DNA of 64,000 nucleotides from Methanobacteriota archaeon (GCA_027064425.1 JAMOPO010000015.1:124001-188000); one strand, 5' to 3'. Positions 44,297-53,785 are shown, counted from the first letter of the stretch. Notes: generated from the letters alone by a model not told the origin. Numbers and translations are program-made.

Positions 44297-44815
44297 TTAA
44301 GAGCCGCCGGAGGAGCCTCCCGTCTGCCGCTGCTGAGCGGTCTGCGGAGCCTGCTGGGCCTGCTGCGGCGGCTGGGCCAGACCGAGCTTCTCGGCCAGCT
44401 GCTGCGCCTCACGCTGCTTCTCCTGCAGCTCCTGCGAGAGCTTCTGCAGCCGCTTTTGCGCCTCCGAGCGCGCCTTCTCCAGCTCCTGCCGCCGGTTATC
44501 GATGGACTCCAGCGCCTCGTCGATCGTGCGCTCGACGGCCACGCCCGCGCCGATGCCCACGATGACCTTGTCCGTGTCCACGATCGTCGCCTTCACGAAC
44601 GACTGGGCGCCGACGGGGACCAGGACCTCCTCCTCGCCCTTGAGCTCGCGCACGCCCTTGAGCGTCTCCTCCACGCGATTCAGCTCCTCGATGGAGGACT
44701 CGATCAGGTCCAGCTGCGCGTTGATCGCCTCCATTTGACCTTGCAGCTGCTGGATCTCGGCCAGCAGGCGCTGAAGCTTCTCCCGGTCCTTCTCCTTCCC
44801 TTCCTTCTCCGCCAT
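44297..44815 (-). CDS. pfdA: prefoldin alpha subunit
   Basis: This 172-aa hexameric jellyfish chaperone delivers nascent proteins to the thermosome. Coiled-coil helices flank the beta-hairpin core EEVLVPVGAQSFVKATIVDTDKVIVGIGAGVAVER, the alpha-subunit signature. Gln-rich C-terminal tail, longer than usual. ATG at 44815 overlaps the L18Ae stop (TGATG); a GTG one codon earlier is less likely. Confidence 0.95.
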   Translation of the reverse strand: MAEKEGKEKDREKLQRLLAEIQQLQGQMEAINAQLDLIESSIEELNRVEETLKGVRELKGEEEVLVPVGAQSFVKATIVDTDKVIVGIGAGVAVERTIDEALESIDNRRQELEKARSEAQKRLQKLSQELQEKQREAQQLAEKLGLAQPPQQAQQAPQTAQQRQTGGSSGGS

Positions 44816-45069
44816 CACTCCTCCACCCCGAGGAGCCTCCTGAGCACGGGGTCCTCGACGTCTTCCGGCTCGATCTCCTTGATCTCCTCGATCCGAATCT
44901 CCGTCCGAGACACCCGGTGCTCGCTGCCCAGCTCGGAGTACACCTTCTCGAGCGCCTCCTCCTTGCAGGTGGCCGTCACCTGCTTCCGGAAGGGCTGCTT
45001 GGGCTCGTCACCCATCCGGAACGTGCCGCGGACCTCGTACACCCTCACCTCGGGACCCTCCTCCGACAC
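44815..45069 (-). CDS. rpl18a: 50S ribosomal protein L18Ae/LX (eL20)
   Basis: The protein is 84 aa. VRVYEVRGTFRMGDEPKQPFRKQVTATCKEEALEKVYSELGSEHRV and the Arg-Ile-Glu-rich end are the LX signature. GTG at 45069 lies 6 nt after GGGGGTG; an earlier in-frame GTG at 45084 overlaps the aIF6 stop and lacks a site. Confidence 0.93.
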   Translation of the reverse strand: MSEEGPEVRVYEVRGTFRMGDEPKQPFRKQVTATCKEEALEKVYSELGSEHRVSRTEIRIEEIKEIEPEDVEDPVLRRLLGVEE

Positions 45070-45083
45070 GGGGCACACCCCCA

Positions 45084-45755
45084 CTACACCAGGTGAAGCG
45101 CGTCCTCGATGCGGGCGAGCTCGGGGCCGGTCGTCTCCTCCCCGACCAGGGCGCCCTTGGAGTTTACCACCAGCCCGGTCCCGACGTACGGGGAACCCTT
45201 GTTAACGGTCCCCACCTCGGCCTCCACTCCGAGAACCTTGGACACGAGCTCCAGCTCCTCCTCCGTTGCGCCCGGGTGGATCAGGGCCCCCTTCGAGTTC
45301 GCCACGCCGGCGGACCCTACCGTCTTCACCCCGCCGATCTCCGCCCGCTCCACCCGGCAGCCGAGCACGGACTCGACGACCTCGAGCGCGTGATCGTCCA
45401 GGTCAGGGTGAACCAGGGCGCCTTTGTCGTTCGTCAGGATGAGGTTGCCCACCGCGTTCATCTTCGAGGGAAGCACGTCCACCTCCACGCCCAGCTCGGC
45501 GACGGCCCTGATCTCCCGGTCGTCGGCCTGCCGCGGGAAGAGGGCCCCGTTGGAGTTCACGGCCAGCAGGGAGCCGACCAGGTTGCTCCCCGCGACGGTG
45601 GTCTTCACCACCTCTACGTCCAGCGCCTCCTCGATCTCCTTGACCACGTCATCCGGAACCCGGGGGGCGACCACCGCAAACTCCTCGGATACAGCGATCC
45701 AGGCGCCTACGTTCGGGTCCCCGCGGATCGAGGCTTTGACGACCGTCATCGTCAC
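45084..45755 (-). CDS. eif6: translation initiation factor aIF6
   Basis: This 223-aa anti-association factor binds the large subunit near L23/L14. Five pseudo-repeats are visible through the recurring NSNGAL/ NDKGAL/ NSKGAL motifs ([49 protein letters not shown]). GTG start overlaps the rpl31e stop; an ATG two codons later is an alternative. Confidence 0.97.
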   Translation of the reverse strand: MTMTVVKASIRGDPNVGAWIAVSEEFAVVAPRVPDDVVKEIEEALDVEVVKTTVAGSNLVGSLLAVNSNGALFPRQADDREIRAVAELGVEVDVLPSKMNAVGNLILTNDKGALVHPDLDDHALEVVESVLGCRVERAEIGGVKTVGSAGVANSKGALIHPGATEEELELVSKVLGVEAEVGTVNKGSPYVGTGLVVNSKGALVGEETTGPELARIEDALHLV

Positions 45756-46024
45756 TCCGCCAGCCTGACCTCGACGGTTCCATCCTCGTACTTCACCGCG
45801 CGGACCCTCACCCGGGAGGGCGGCTTCTTGATGCCGCGCTCCCAGATCTTCTCGTTCACGTCGTTCCCGATCTTCACCTCCTCCGCCTTCATGTGCCGCT
45901 CGATGAACTGTCGGAGCACCTTGATCGCCTTAGGGGCCCGCTTCTTCAGGGGCGCCTTCTTGGCGTCCCTCAGCGGGACCGTGTAGACGCGCTCCTCCAC
46001 GATCTCACCCTCGCCCTCCGCCAT
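45752..46024 (-). CDS. rpl31e: 50S ribosomal protein L31e (eL31)
   Basis: The protein is 90 aa. [75 protein letters not shown] is recognised in pieces as the L31e fold. ATG after GGGGGCG. The order L39e-L31e-aIF6-LX is the standard archaeal cluster. Confidence 0.97.
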   Translation of the reverse strand: MAEGEGEIVEERVYTVPLRDAKKAPLKKRAPKAIKVLRQFIERHMKAEEVKIGNDVNEKIWERGIKKPPSRVRVRAVKYEDGTVEVRLAE

Positions 46025-46037
46025 CGCAGTCGCCCCC

Positions 46038-46193
46038 TCACGGCTTCAGCTTGTTCCTCCGCCAGTGCCGCTGCTTCGGGTTCTCGATGTCTCGGCCGCC
46101 CGTCTTCGCGATCACCCAGGGCGGGACCCGCCGGTTCTGCTTGATCGCCCGCCCCATCCTCAGCTTCTTGCCCAGCGGCTTGGCCTTGGCCAT
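46038..46193 (-). CDS. rpl39e: 50S ribosomal protein L39e (eL39)
   Basis: This very small gene (51 aa) is easily missed. The product starts [20 protein letters not shown], continues [19 protein letters not shown] and ends [10 protein letters not shown]. This is L39e, which lines the peptide exit tunnel. ATG start after GGGGGAG; 13 bases separate its stop from the rpl31e start. Confidence 0.95.
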   Translation of the reverse strand: MAKAKPLGKKLRMGRAIKQNRRVPPWVIAKTGGRDIENPKQRHWRRNKLKP

Positions 46194-46205
46194 CGGGGGC
46201 TCCCC

Positions 46206-46577
46206 CTACTTCCGCTCGATCCGGATCCGGAAGTCCTTCCTCGTCGCCTCGGACACCTGCTTCAGAATCTTCTTGAGCTGATCCTCGTCTACCTTACCGT
46301 TGAGCTGCCCGGACTGCGCCATCTGGATCAGGTAGTTCTCCACGGTCTGGGCCAGCTGCGGCCGGGCCAGGCGGACCCGGGCCAGCCTCTCTCGTGCCTC
46401 CGGGGTCAGGATCTTGCGCAGAAGCGCCCGACGCTGCGCCTCCTCCAGAGCGCGCCGCTCCTCTTCCTTACGCCGCTCCTCCTCGGACCGACCCTCCTGA
46501 GCCTGCTGGGCCTGAGCCCGACGCTGAAGCTCGAGCATCCTCTTCCTCCGAAGCCGCTCCAGTTCGGGGTCCGTCAT
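46206..46577 (-). CDS. PDCD5-family DNA-binding protein
   Basis: This 123-aa archaeal homologue of programmed cell death protein 5 has TDPELERLRRKRMLELQRRA, a Gln/Glu-rich helix, ILTPEARERLARVRLARPQLAQTVENYLIQMAQSGQL, and KKILKQVSE. ATG at 46577 lies 6 nt after GGCGGGTG; a GTG three codons upstream overlaps that site. Role in archaea not settled. Confidence 0.9.
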   Translation of the reverse strand: MTDPELERLRRKRMLELQRRAQAQQAQEGRSEEERRKEEERRALEEAQRRALLRKILTPEARERLARVRLARPQLAQTVENYLIQMAQSGQLNGKVDEDQLKKILKQVSEATRKDFRIRIERK

Positions 46578-46602
46578 GATAAGCACCCGCCCGGGCAGAG
46601 GG

Positions 46603-47058
46603 TTAGAGCGGGGACTCGAACTTGTCCGTGTAACCTTTCTCCTTAGCGATTTCGTGCGCGGTCGAGTCCACCAGCGACCGGCCCTCCGGCGTGATCACCC
46701 GGCCCTCGTCCGTCTTCTCCACCAGCCCCGCCTCCTCCAGCTGCTGCAGGATCTTCCGAATGATCGCACCGCTGCCCTTCCGGAACCGCTCCGGCCGCGC
46801 CCCGCGGTCCTGCCGGCCGCCGTAATACGTTCGCAGTCGCTCGACTCCCACCGGGCCGTCGATGTAGATCCGGCGCAGCACGGACGCCGCCCGCATGTAC
46901 CACCAGTCCGGATCCTCCGGCGGGCGCTCCTTGTGCCGCCCTGTCTTCACGTACTTCGCCCACTCCGGTGGCTTGATCTCGTCGTACTCCTTCAGCTTCT
47001 CCGCGAGCCGCTCCACGAGCTCGTGTCCCGGGACCGCGAACGCGTCGTACGCCGGCAC
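46603..47058 (-). CDS. rps19e: 30S ribosomal protein S19e (eS19)
   Basis: The protein is 151 aa. Clear S19e motifs: [73 protein letters not shown], and [15 protein letters not shown] start preceded by GGGGGTGTCGGGTCC. Confidence 0.97.
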   Translation of the reverse strand: MPAYDAFAVPGHELVERLAEKLKEYDEIKPPEWAKYVKTGRHKERPPEDPDWWYMRAASVLRRIYIDGPVGVERLRTYYGGRQDRGARPERFRKGSGAIIRKILQQLEEAGLVEKTDEGRVITPEGRSLVDSTAHEIAKEKGYTDKFESPL

Positions 47059-47104
47059 GGACCCGACACCCCCGCGTCGGCGCGCCCGGCCGCGTTAATT
47101 TGGT

Positions 47105-47437
47105 TTACCGGGAGAAGCGCTCCAGGTACCGCTTCCAGCCCTGCCGCGGTCGGAAGAGGACGGCCGTGCGGCCCCGAACGTCGATCAGCTCCGCGTTCAC
47201 CTTCTTGGCGAGCTCCACCGCCAGCTCCTTTCGGTCGTACTTACGCAGGATGTTTCGCTCGAAGCGGACCTTGATCAGCTCCCGCTCCTCCAGCTGCCGG
47301 TCCACCTCCTCGATGACCCCCGACGTCAGCCCGCGCTTCCCGATCCTTACCACCGGGTCCAGCATCACTCCCTTGGCCCGCAGGCGGCGACGCTCCTTGC
47401 CCGGGAGGCGCTTAACCTCCGGAGGATACTTGGTCAC
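47105..47437 (-). CDS. YhbY/CRS1-CRM domain RNA-binding protein
   Basis: This 110-aa CRM fold protein, associated with ribosome assembly, has LPGKERRRLRAKGVMLDPVVRIGKRGLTSGVIEEVDRQLEERELIKVRF and a C-terminal DVRGRTAVLFRPRQGWKRYLE. It overlaps the 3' end of the Rpp21 gene by 26 bases, the usual archaeal pairing. Confidence 0.93.
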   Translation of the reverse strand: MTKYPPEVKRLPGKERRRLRAKGVMLDPVVRIGKRGLTSGVIEEVDRQLEERELIKVRFERNILRKYDRKELAVELAKKVNAELIDVRGRTAVLFRPRQGWKRYLERFSR

Positions 47438-47795
47438 GACGACCCTCCCCCTCCCGCCGCTCCGCGCGGCGACGCCGTCGCTCTTTCACCTCCCGTAAAT
47501 ACGGATACCTGTATATGTACCCACACTCGAGGCACGTGACCGACACGTGCGGCATCCGGTTCTGCCGCAGCCGGACCCGGGCGGTGACACCGGGGATCAA
47601 CGGGGTGTAACAGCGCTTGCAGAAGCTCCTTCGGAGGTGCTTGGGCAGCCTCACGCGGGCCTTCATCGCGATCCTCCTGGCCAGCTCCACGTACCTGCGG
47701 GCGCGGTCCGGGTTCTCCTCGTACACCTCCCTGGCGAGGTTCAACAGCCTCTCCACGCGCTCCAGCGCGATCCTCCTGATCTCACCCCTCCTCAT
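47412..47795 (-). CDS. rnp4: ribonuclease P protein component 4 (Rpp21/Rpr2)
   Basis: This 127-aa subunit of RNase P processes tRNA 5' ends. The N-terminal helix pair is followed by a zinc ribbon with Cys in FCKRCYTPL and TCLECGYI (four Cys). Arg-rich tail. It is the first gene of the long minus-strand translation operon that ends at 41369, and it is divergent from the gene at 47830. Confidence 0.93.
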   Translation of the reverse strand: MRRGEIRRIALERVERLLNLAREVYEENPDRARRYVELARRIAMKARVRLPKHLRRSFCKRCYTPLIPGVTARVRLRQNRMPHVSVTCLECGYIYRYPYLREVKERRRRRAERREGEGRRDQVSSGG

Positions 47796-47829
47796 ATCAC
47801 TCCCACCTACCCCGGTCTCGGCCCAGTCG

Positions 47830-48846
47830 GTGCACGTTCACCCCACCGACGTCCTAGCCCGGTTCGACGGCACCCCGCTGACCCCCGCCACGGTCGACGT
47901 GAAACTCCCGGCAAGCCCGTCCCAGTCCCACCAGCCCGGGCTGAGCGCCGTGGGGTACTGGGTGGAGGGCGTCTTCGTGGGCAGGCCCGCGGGCTCCCGG
48001 GATCTCATCCTGATTAAAACGCCCAGGGCGCAGCGCGTCGAGCGCCGCCCGGGCCCGCTTCCCCTGCTCCTACCGCCGCTGGACCCGGCCCGGCACCCGA
48101 CCGAGGTCCTCCTCTGCTTGCCCGTCCGCAAAAAGGTCCTCGTCAGGCCCGCGCTGGCCGAGATCGTGCTCTCGGGATCGGACTGGACGACCCAGCTCCG
48201 AGTGACCGGAGTCACGCTGTTCGAGGGCGGGGAGACCGTGAGCGTCACTTACGTCCCCGACGAGAGCGTGGCGACGCTTACGTTCGAGGGTCTGCTCCCG
48301 AGGCCCCGTAAGGCGGCCGACAGCGTCGTGAGGTTCCTCTCCACCTGGGTCTGGCCCCGGGTCGTGAACGGGCTCATCGGGTCGATTCAGAGGGCGCTGG
48401 AGTCCAGGCTGGGGAGGGACGTCGTCGCGGCCCTCACGCCGTACCTCAACCTTCTGTTCACCGCCGTCAGGGCCGCCCTGGACAGGATCTGGGAGGCCTG
48501 CCTGGCGGACGCCGTCAAGGTGCTGGTGGAGGAGGCGGTGAGGGGGCTGGACGAGGCCCTCAAGGCGGTTTTCGCGGCCCTGTACCCCGACCGCGTGGAC
48601 CGGACCGCGCTCGAGGACCGCGAGCGCGTCTTCAAGGACCACGCCTACGGGCTGGTCGCGGGATGGCTTTCCTCCGAGCTCAGGGCGGGGTTCTACGACG
48701 CGCTCCGATCTCTGGCTCGATCGATCGAGCGGCGGACGGGGATCACGGTCCCGGAGGAGAGCGTTGAGGGGCTCGCCGGGGCCCTCTGGCGGCCGCTGGA
48801 GGTGCTGCTTAAGCTCCTGGCGCTGGACCTGATGGCGGGGTCGTGA
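47830..48846 (+). CDS. hypothetical protein, 338 aa
   Basis: I do not recognise a family. The first third is beta-rich (PATVDVKLPAS, GYWVEGVFVGRP). The rest is long amphipathic helices (RKAADSVVRFLSTWVWPRVVNGLIGSIQRALESRLGRDVVAALTPYLNLLFTAV), like a membrane-attached helical bundle. GTG at 47830 is the first normal start. Upstream the frame reads a signal-peptide-like LLISPLLISLPPTPVSAQS, but no ATG, GTG or TTG precedes it outside the divergent rnp4 gene. Its stop is four bases before the hydrogenase protease gene. Confidence 0.55.
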   Translation: MHVHPTDVLARFDGTPLTPATVDVKLPASPSQSHQPGLSAVGYWVEGVFVGRPAGSRDLILIKTPRAQRVERRPGPLPLLLPPLDPARHPTEVLLCLPVRKKVLVRPALAEIVLSGSDWTTQLRVTGVTLFEGGETVSVTYVPDESVATLTFEGLLPRPRKAADSVVRFLSTWVWPRVVNGLIGSIQRALESRLGRDVVAALTPYLNLLFTAVRAALDRIWEACLADAVKVLVEEAVRGLDEALKAVFAALYPDRVDRTALEDRERVFKDHAYGLVAGWLSSELRAGFYDALRSLARSIERRTGITVPEESVEGLAGALWRPLEVLLKLLALDLMAGS

Positions 48847-48849
48847 GCG

Positions 48850-49359
48850 ATGCTGAGCTTCCTGAAGAAGCGGGTCCTGATCGTTGGGTGCGGGAACGAG
48901 CTCTTCGGCGATGACGGGTTCGGACCGGCCGTCGTCCGGGAGATCGAGCGACGAGGCTGGTCGCACCCGGACGCCGAGGTCATCGACGCCGGGGCCGGCG
49001 CCCCGCAGAACGTGTTCTCGCTGATCGACGAGGACTCTCGGGTCGAGTTCATCGTCGTCGTGGACGCCGTGGACGTGGGCGAGGAGCCCGGGACGCTCCT
49101 CGAGTTCGGTCCCGAGGATCTGGATCCCGAGGCCCGGATTATTCCGGTCGACGCGCACGGGTGGAGCGTGGAGGCCGCCCTGCTCGAGCTGCACGAGCGG
49201 GTCGGGGTCGAGTTCCGGATCGTGGGGTGCCAGGTGAAGGAGCTGCCGATCCCCGAGATAAAGCCCGGAATGTCCGAGCCCGTGCGCCGCGCCGTGCCCC
49301 GGGCGGCGGACCGGGCCATAGAGCTGGCGGAAAGCTACCTCTCCCGCGAGACCTCGTAG
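48850..49359 (+). CDS. hydrogenase maturation protease (peptidase M52; FrhD/HycI-like)
   Basis: The protein is 169 aa. M52 proteases trim the C-terminus of the NiFe large subunit after nickel insertion. Marks: VLIVGCGNELFGDDGFGPAVV (first metal Asp/Glu), EVIDAGAGAPQN, VVDAVDVG (second Asp) and HGWSVEAALLEL (His). In methanogens FrhD-type enzymes mature F420-reducing hydrogenase. The target hydrogenase is not in this window. Confidence 0.9.
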   Translation: MLSFLKKRVLIVGCGNELFGDDGFGPAVVREIERRGWSHPDAEVIDAGAGAPQNVFSLIDEDSRVEFIVVVDAVDVGEEPGTLLEFGPEDLDPEARIIPVDAHGWSVEAALLELHERVGVEFRIVGCQVKELPIPEIKPGMSEPVRRAVPRAADRAIELAESYLSRETS

Positions 49360-49784
49360 ACCGCGTCCCGGTAGGACACCTCGAGGCTTCGCGCGCCGGT
49401 CGAGCAGGCCCTAACGCACTCCCCACACCCCAGGCAGGTGTCGTCGGGGGCGGGGCAGGCCTCCGCGCACCGCCCGCAGGAGACGCACCGCGCGTCGTCC
49501 ACCCGGACCCGGGCCTCGACCTTGTCCTTCACCAGCCACCTCAGCACCTCCGACGCCACCTCCCGGCCCAGCTCCTCCTCCAACAGTGGCCAGAGCCCGA
49601 ACGGCGGTGACCTACGGAGCACCCGCTCCGCCGCAGCCCTGGCGCGCTCGCTCGGGTAGTCTCCGCGGAGGTAATGGGAGACCGTGGAGACGTCCACGCC
49701 CAGCCTCTCTGCGACCTCGGTCAGCGGCATCTCACGCGACATCTTCTCGGCGGCCAACGCCCTCAGCGCGGCGGCCAGCCGCAC
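49335..49784 (-). CDS. HTH domain fused to a 2[4Fe-4S] ferredoxin domain
   Basis: The protein is 149 aa. Residues 19-42 (MPLTEVAERLGVDVSTVSHYLRGD) are a helix-turn-helix. A helical linker leads to a ferredoxin domain with Cys100, 103, 106, 110 and Cys117, 120, 123, 127, enough for two cubane clusters. This suggests a redox- or iron-responsive transcription regulator. The hydrogenase protease gene overlaps its 3' end by 25 bases, a hint that hydrogen metabolism is a target. GTG start. Confidence 0.8.
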   Translation of the reverse strand: MRLAAALRALAAEKMSREMPLTEVAERLGVDVSTVSHYLRGDYPSERARAAAERVLRRSPPFGLWPLLEEELGREVASEVLRWLVKDKVEARVRVDDARCVSCGRCAEACPAPDDTCLGCGECVRACSTGARSLEVSYRDAVYEVSRER

Positions 49785-49796
49785 CCGAGGGCCCCC

Positions 49797-51338
49797 TTAC
49801 CTCCCCACCACCTGGAGTCTCTTCAGGGCCCTAATCAACCCGACAGCACCGACGCGATCGGCCCCACGCTCTAAGATCCTCCACTCCAGGTCACTGACGC
49901 CGCCCAGCGCGATCACGAGCAGCGCGTAGACCGCCGAGCCCGCCGTGAGGCCCGCCAGGAGCTTGAGCACCAGCCACGGGACCGTCTCCTCGAGCCACCG
50001 CGCGACCACCCAGGCTACGGCCCCCGCGAGCACCGGGACCATGAGCCACCGGAACCGGAGCTCCACCGGCGCGTTGACCAGCACCGCCCTCACGGCCAAG
50101 ATCATGGCTAGCCAGTTGGAGATCGCGGTGGCGAGGGAGGCCCCGAAGATGCCGAGGCGCGGGACGAGCAGGACGTTCAGCCCCACGTTCAGGGCCAGGG
50201 ACAGCGAGAGGATGAAGAGCGGGTGTCGCTCCTTCCCGATCCCCTGCAGCAGGCTCGCGCAGCTGCGGAAGATCACGATGAACGCCATCGCCGTGGGCAG
50301 GACGTAGAGCGCCTGCGCGCCCGGCCGGAACGGCGCCCCGAAGAAGAGCACGATCAGGGGCTCGGCCAGCGCCCCGGTGAGCGCGGCCACCGGTACGAGG
50401 AGCGTCCACATGGTCTTGACGGAGACGTGGGCGTACTGCCGCAGCGTCCTCTCGTCCCGGAGCGCCTCGGCCTCGGAGGCCGCGGGCAGGAGCGCCGTTG
50501 CGACGGCGGCGCACAGGGTCGTGGGGAGCCGGGCGATGGGCCCCGCCGCGTCGTAGAACCCAACCCACAGCGTGCCCAGAAAGTAACCGATCGCGAGCAG
50601 GTCCACGTTGGACTGGATCATGTCGGCGATCCCGGTCAGGGCGACGGGCAGGCCGAAGGTCAGCGCCTCCCGGGCGACGCGGGTCGGCGGCAGCGGCTCC
50701 CCCTTCTCCGGGACGTTCGGTAGGTGCTTCCGCCTCAGCTCGACCGCGCCGTAGGCGCCGGAGGTGATGTACGCGAGCGCGGCCGAAGCGAACACGGCGC
50801 CCGCGGGCCCGTACCCCGCGAGAATCAGCGCCGGGGCACCGCCCACCCGGGTACCCTGCTCCACGAACTGCGTCATCACGTACCCTCGCATGTCCTGAAA
50901 GCCCTGGAAGGCGCCCCGGACGCACGAGGCGAACGCCGCGAACGGCAGGCCGACGGCCGTGAGCACCAGCGGCCAGTACAGCCGCGGGTTGTGAAAGTAC
51001 CAGTTCGCCAGGTACGGGGCGAGAAGCGCGAGGATGGTGGCGGTCAGGGCAGAGATGGCGACCAGGGCGAGGGTGGGGACGCCGATGAACTGCCGGACCT
51101 TGACCCCGTCTCCCAGGGCCTGGTACCGGGACACGTATCTCGCGATCGCGGGCGGGACGCCGAACGTGGCCAGGAACATCACGATCGTCTGAACGACCAT
51201 CGTGGCCGAGACGATCCCGTAACCGTCGGGGCCGAGCAGGCGGCCCACCAGCAGCCGGTAAACGTAGCCACCCAGGCGCAGGACGAGGGAGCCGACGAAG
51301 ACCGTCAGACTGCCCTTAACGAGTCGGAGGAGGGACAA
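49797..51338 (-). CDS. oligosaccharide flippase (Wzx/MATE-like)
   Basis: This 513-aa membrane protein has about 13-14 helices. Family cues: GSLVLRLGGYVYRLLVGRLLGPDGYGIVSA at the start, FGVPPAIARYVSRY, and GYGPAGAVFASAALAY. It probably flips lipid-linked sugars for surface glycan or N-glycosylation. TTG start 5 nt after GGGGTG. Same strand as ilvE upstream, 12 bases away. Confidence 0.87.
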   Translation of the reverse strand: MSLLRLVKGSLTVFVGSLVLRLGGYVYRLLVGRLLGPDGYGIVSATMVVQTIVMFLATFGVPPAIARYVSRYQALGDGVKVRQFIGVPTLALVAISALTATILALLAPYLANWYFHNPRLYWPLVLTAVGLPFAAFASCVRGAFQGFQDMRGYVMTQFVEQGTRVGGAPALILAGYGPAGAVFASAALAYITSGAYGAVELRRKHLPNVPEKGEPLPPTRVAREALTFGLPVALTGIADMIQSNVDLLAIGYFLGTLWVGFYDAAGPIARLPTTLCAAVATALLPAASEAEALRDERTLRQYAHVSVKTMWTLLVPVAALTGALAEPLIVLFFGAPFRPGAQALYVLPTAMAFIVIFRSCASLLQGIGKERHPLFILSLSLALNVGLNVLLVPRLGIFGASLATAISNWLAMILAVRAVLVNAPVELRFRWLMVPVLAGAVAWVVARWLEETVPWLVLKLLAGLTAGSAVYALLVIALGGVSDLEWRILERGADRVGAVGLIRALKRLQVVGR

Positions 51339-51350
51339 CGGGGCACCCCG

Positions 51351-52247
51351 TCACTCCTCGTCCTCGTACACTGGCGTGCCCTCCTTCCGCGTCAGCTCCC
51401 GGAACGCCTCCATGATCTTCCTCGTGATCGGGCCCGGGCACTCCTCACCGATCTTCCGACCGTCCACCTTCCTCACCGGTGCCACCTCCGCCGCCGTCCC
51501 CGTCAGGAACACCTCGTCCGCCGAGTACAGCTCCCCCAGCGTGATCCTCTTCTCCTCCACCGGAATCCCCAGCTCCTCGCACAGCTCCATCACCGTCGCC
51601 CGCGTAATCCCGCGCAGAATCGTGTCCTCCGGCGGCGTGTAGACCACGCCGTCCTCCACCACGAACACGTTGTCACCCGTGCCCTCGCACACGTACCCCT
51701 CGTGGTCCAGCATGATCGCCTCGTCCGCGCCCGCCAGGTTCGCCTGGATCTTCGCCAGGATGTTGTTCAGGTAGTTGCAGGACTTGATCTTCGGATCCAG
51801 CGCGTCCGGCGGAATCCGCCGCACCGAGGCCGTGATCACCTCGATCCCCTTCTCGTACAGGTCCCCGTACAGCGGTTCCATCGGCTCCGCGATGATCACG
51901 ACCGTCGGCTCCTCGCACTTTTCCGGGTCCAGTCCCAGGTCACCCTCGCCCCGCGAAACCACCACCCGGATGTACGCGTCCCGGAGCTCGTTCGCCCGCA
52001 CCGTCTCGATGATCGCCTCCTTCATCTCCTCTTTGCTCATCGGAATGTCCAGCATGATCGCCTTCGCCGAGTCGTACAGCCGGTCCACGTGCTCATCCAG
52101 CTTGAAGATCCGGCCGTCGTACGCCCGGATCCCCTCGAACACACCGTCCCCGTACAGGAACCCGTGATCGTAGACGGAGACCTTGGCCTCCTCCCGCGGC
52201 ACAAGCTTGCCGTTCAGGTAGATGAGCTGCTCGCGCTTCTCGGACAA
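51351..52247 (-). CDS. ilvE: branched-chain amino acid aminotransferase
   Basis: This 298-aa class IV PLP enzyme performs the final step of Val/Ile/Leu synthesis. Marks: [77 protein letters not shown] (PLP Lys is the one in IKSCNYLN), [19 protein letters not shown], and [21 protein letters not shown] at 52247 follows GGGGGTTGCGGG. Upstream the frame is open but outside the family. Confidence 0.95.
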   Translation of the reverse strand: MSEKREQLIYLNGKLVPREEAKVSVYDHGFLYGDGVFEGIRAYDGRIFKLDEHVDRLYDSAKAIMLDIPMSKEEMKEAIIETVRANELRDAYIRVVVSRGEGDLGLDPEKCEEPTVVIIAEPMEPLYGDLYEKGIEVITASVRRIPPDALDPKIKSCNYLNNILAKIQANLAGADEAIMLDHEGYVCEGTGDNVFVVEDGVVYTPPEDTILRGITRATVMELCEELGIPVEEKRITLGELYSADEVFLTGTAAEVAPVRKVDGRKIGEECPGPITRKIMEAFRELTRKEGTPVYEDEE

Positions 52248-52342
52248 CCCGCAACCCCCGGCCGCTGCCCGACTAGCGGGCGTTAAAACACTCTCCCTTC
52301 GCCTCCGCCCGGGAGCCGTCGACCCGCCGGGGTGGGGCGGCA
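52248..52342. promoter_or_regulatory. divergent promoter region ilvE / PLD-like gene
   Basis: The 95-bp gap contains one AT-rich element, GTTTTAACG on the minus strand (about 52279-52287), 32-40 bp before the ilvE TTG and a good TATA candidate for ilvE. No separate element for the plus-strand gene is evident. Confidence 0.45.
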
Positions 52343-53785
52343 ATGATTCAGTACATCATCCTTGAGCACGTCCTCGGCGCCGTCATCTCGATGGTGATCG
52401 AGGAGTACGTGGCGGACCTCGCAGCCCGGCGCTACGTCCGGCAGATGGCGGAGCGCGTCGTCAGAGAGATCATCCGTGAGGCGAGGAGGCGAGAGATCGG
52501 ACTCACCGACCTGTTCAAGTCCACCGGTTGGATCGTGGAGGAGGCGACCGAGCGGATCACGGAAATGCTCAGGTCCGTCGGGGTCTCGGGCGAGGACGTC
52601 GAGGAAGGCATCCGACGCCAAATCTCGGACAAGCTGTCCCTCTACGAGGTCGCGAAGGAGGGGCTCCGGACGCTCGTCTCCGAGGTGCTCGGCGGCAGCG
52701 AGGACGAGGAGAATCTCGAGTTCTACGAGTACTCCGAGAAGGTCCTGGATCGACTGATCGACGAGGCCAGCGAGTTCGTCTACCTCGCCAGCCCGTGGGT
52801 TTCCAACCCGGACAGGCTGGTAGAGGAGGGTGTTCGGAGCCTCCCGGACCTACCGGAGCGTGACCTGGAGCTCTTCCTGCTCGTGGCCGCCGACGAGAAC
52901 GAGCCAGAGACGCTGAGGGAGTGGGCGCGCTTGGGCTTCGAAGTCCGGGAGGCTGAGGGTCGAGGGGGAGGGCTAGGGATCCACTGCAAGATCTACGCCA
53001 ACGAGCGGGTGGCGCTCAGCGCCAGCTGGAACCTCACCGTCAGCAGCCTCAAGCGCCTGAGGGCTATGCGCGAGGTCCACACGGTGAATATAAAGAAGGA
53101 CGAGTGCGGCACGTGCAGCGCGAACTACGAGCAGCTGCTGACGGAGTTCTCAACGCGTTGGTCCGAGGCCAAGCAGCGTTATTTCCGCGACGAAGGGGAG
53201 AAGGGCCCCGCGATTCTCGAGGTGCACTGGGGCGACGACCGGCCGGAGCGGGTCGTGATCTACCGCGAGAACGGCGAGCGCTGGTTCACGGTCGAGCTGG
53301 GCGAAGACCACGAGGGGTTCGTGTTCAACGGTCGCGCCTACCGATACGACCCGGAGTACCGAGGGTTCGTTCCACTCGTGTTCGAGGACCGGGACCTCGC
53401 ATCCCGGGTCCTGCTACCCTTCGTCGGGGTCAGGCTGCGGGGCGTACGACCCGACCGACTCGACGTCGTCCGACACGACGTGACGTGGGAGGAAGGCCAG
53501 GCGGAGCGCGTGCGAGAGCTCACCGACGCGTGCTACGATCGGGCTCTCGTCGTGTGGGGTCTCGACCCCGACCCTGAGGAGGACTTCTACGTCGCGGGCG
53601 GGGGCAAGGCGCTCGCGGTCCGATGCCAACGACGCGGGGACGAGCTAATCGTGGATCGTGTGGACGTGATCGAGCCCGGTAACCCGCCAGGCTGGGCCTC
53701 GGGCCGACGGCTCGTGGACTTGGGCTGGCTGTACGATCCCGACACCGGGTACGGCACGCCCGCCCTGTTCTTCTACCCGGACTAA
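52343..53785 (+). CDS. phospholipase D-like (HKD) domain protein
   Basis: The protein is 480 aa. Residues about 140-265 form a PLD-type domain: [17 protein letters not shown], then [20 protein letters not shown], with the HxK motif at 214-216 and a Ser/Asn pair in SASWN (228-230). A CGTC pair follows. It has only one HKD motif, so a homodimer is expected. The N-terminal 120 residues are helical and the 180-residue C-terminal domain is not recognised. Possible roles include nuclease, phospholipase or defence effector; context (amino-acid and RNA-modification genes) does not decide. Confidence 0.72.
   Translation: MIQYIILEHVLGAVISMVIEEYVADLAARRYVRQMAERVVREIIREARRREIGLTDLFKSTGWIVEEATERITEMLRSVGVSGEDVEEGIRRQISDKLSLYEVAKEGLRTLVSEVLGGSEDEENLEFYEYSEKVLDRLIDEASEFVYLASPWVSNPDRLVEEGVRSLPDLPERDLELFLLVAADENEPETLREWARLGFEVREAEGRGGGLGIHCKIYANERVALSASWNLTVSSLKRLRAMREVHTVNIKKDECGTCSANYEQLLTEFSTRWSEAKQRYFRDEGEKGPAILEVHWGDDRPERVVIYRENGERWFTVELGEDHEGFVFNGRAYRYDPEYRGFVPLVFEDRDLASRVLLPFVGVRLRGVRPDRLDVVRHDVTWEEGQAERVRELTDACYDRALVVWGLDPDPEEDFYVAGGGKALAVRCQRRGDELIVDRVDVIEPGNPPGWASGRRLVDLGWLYDPDTGYGTPALFFYPD

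Noticed and set aside
44297-44400. Gln-rich prefoldin tail as a frameshift
   Set aside because: The frame and codon choice remain normal to the stop; low-complexity Gln/Ala tails occur in this family.
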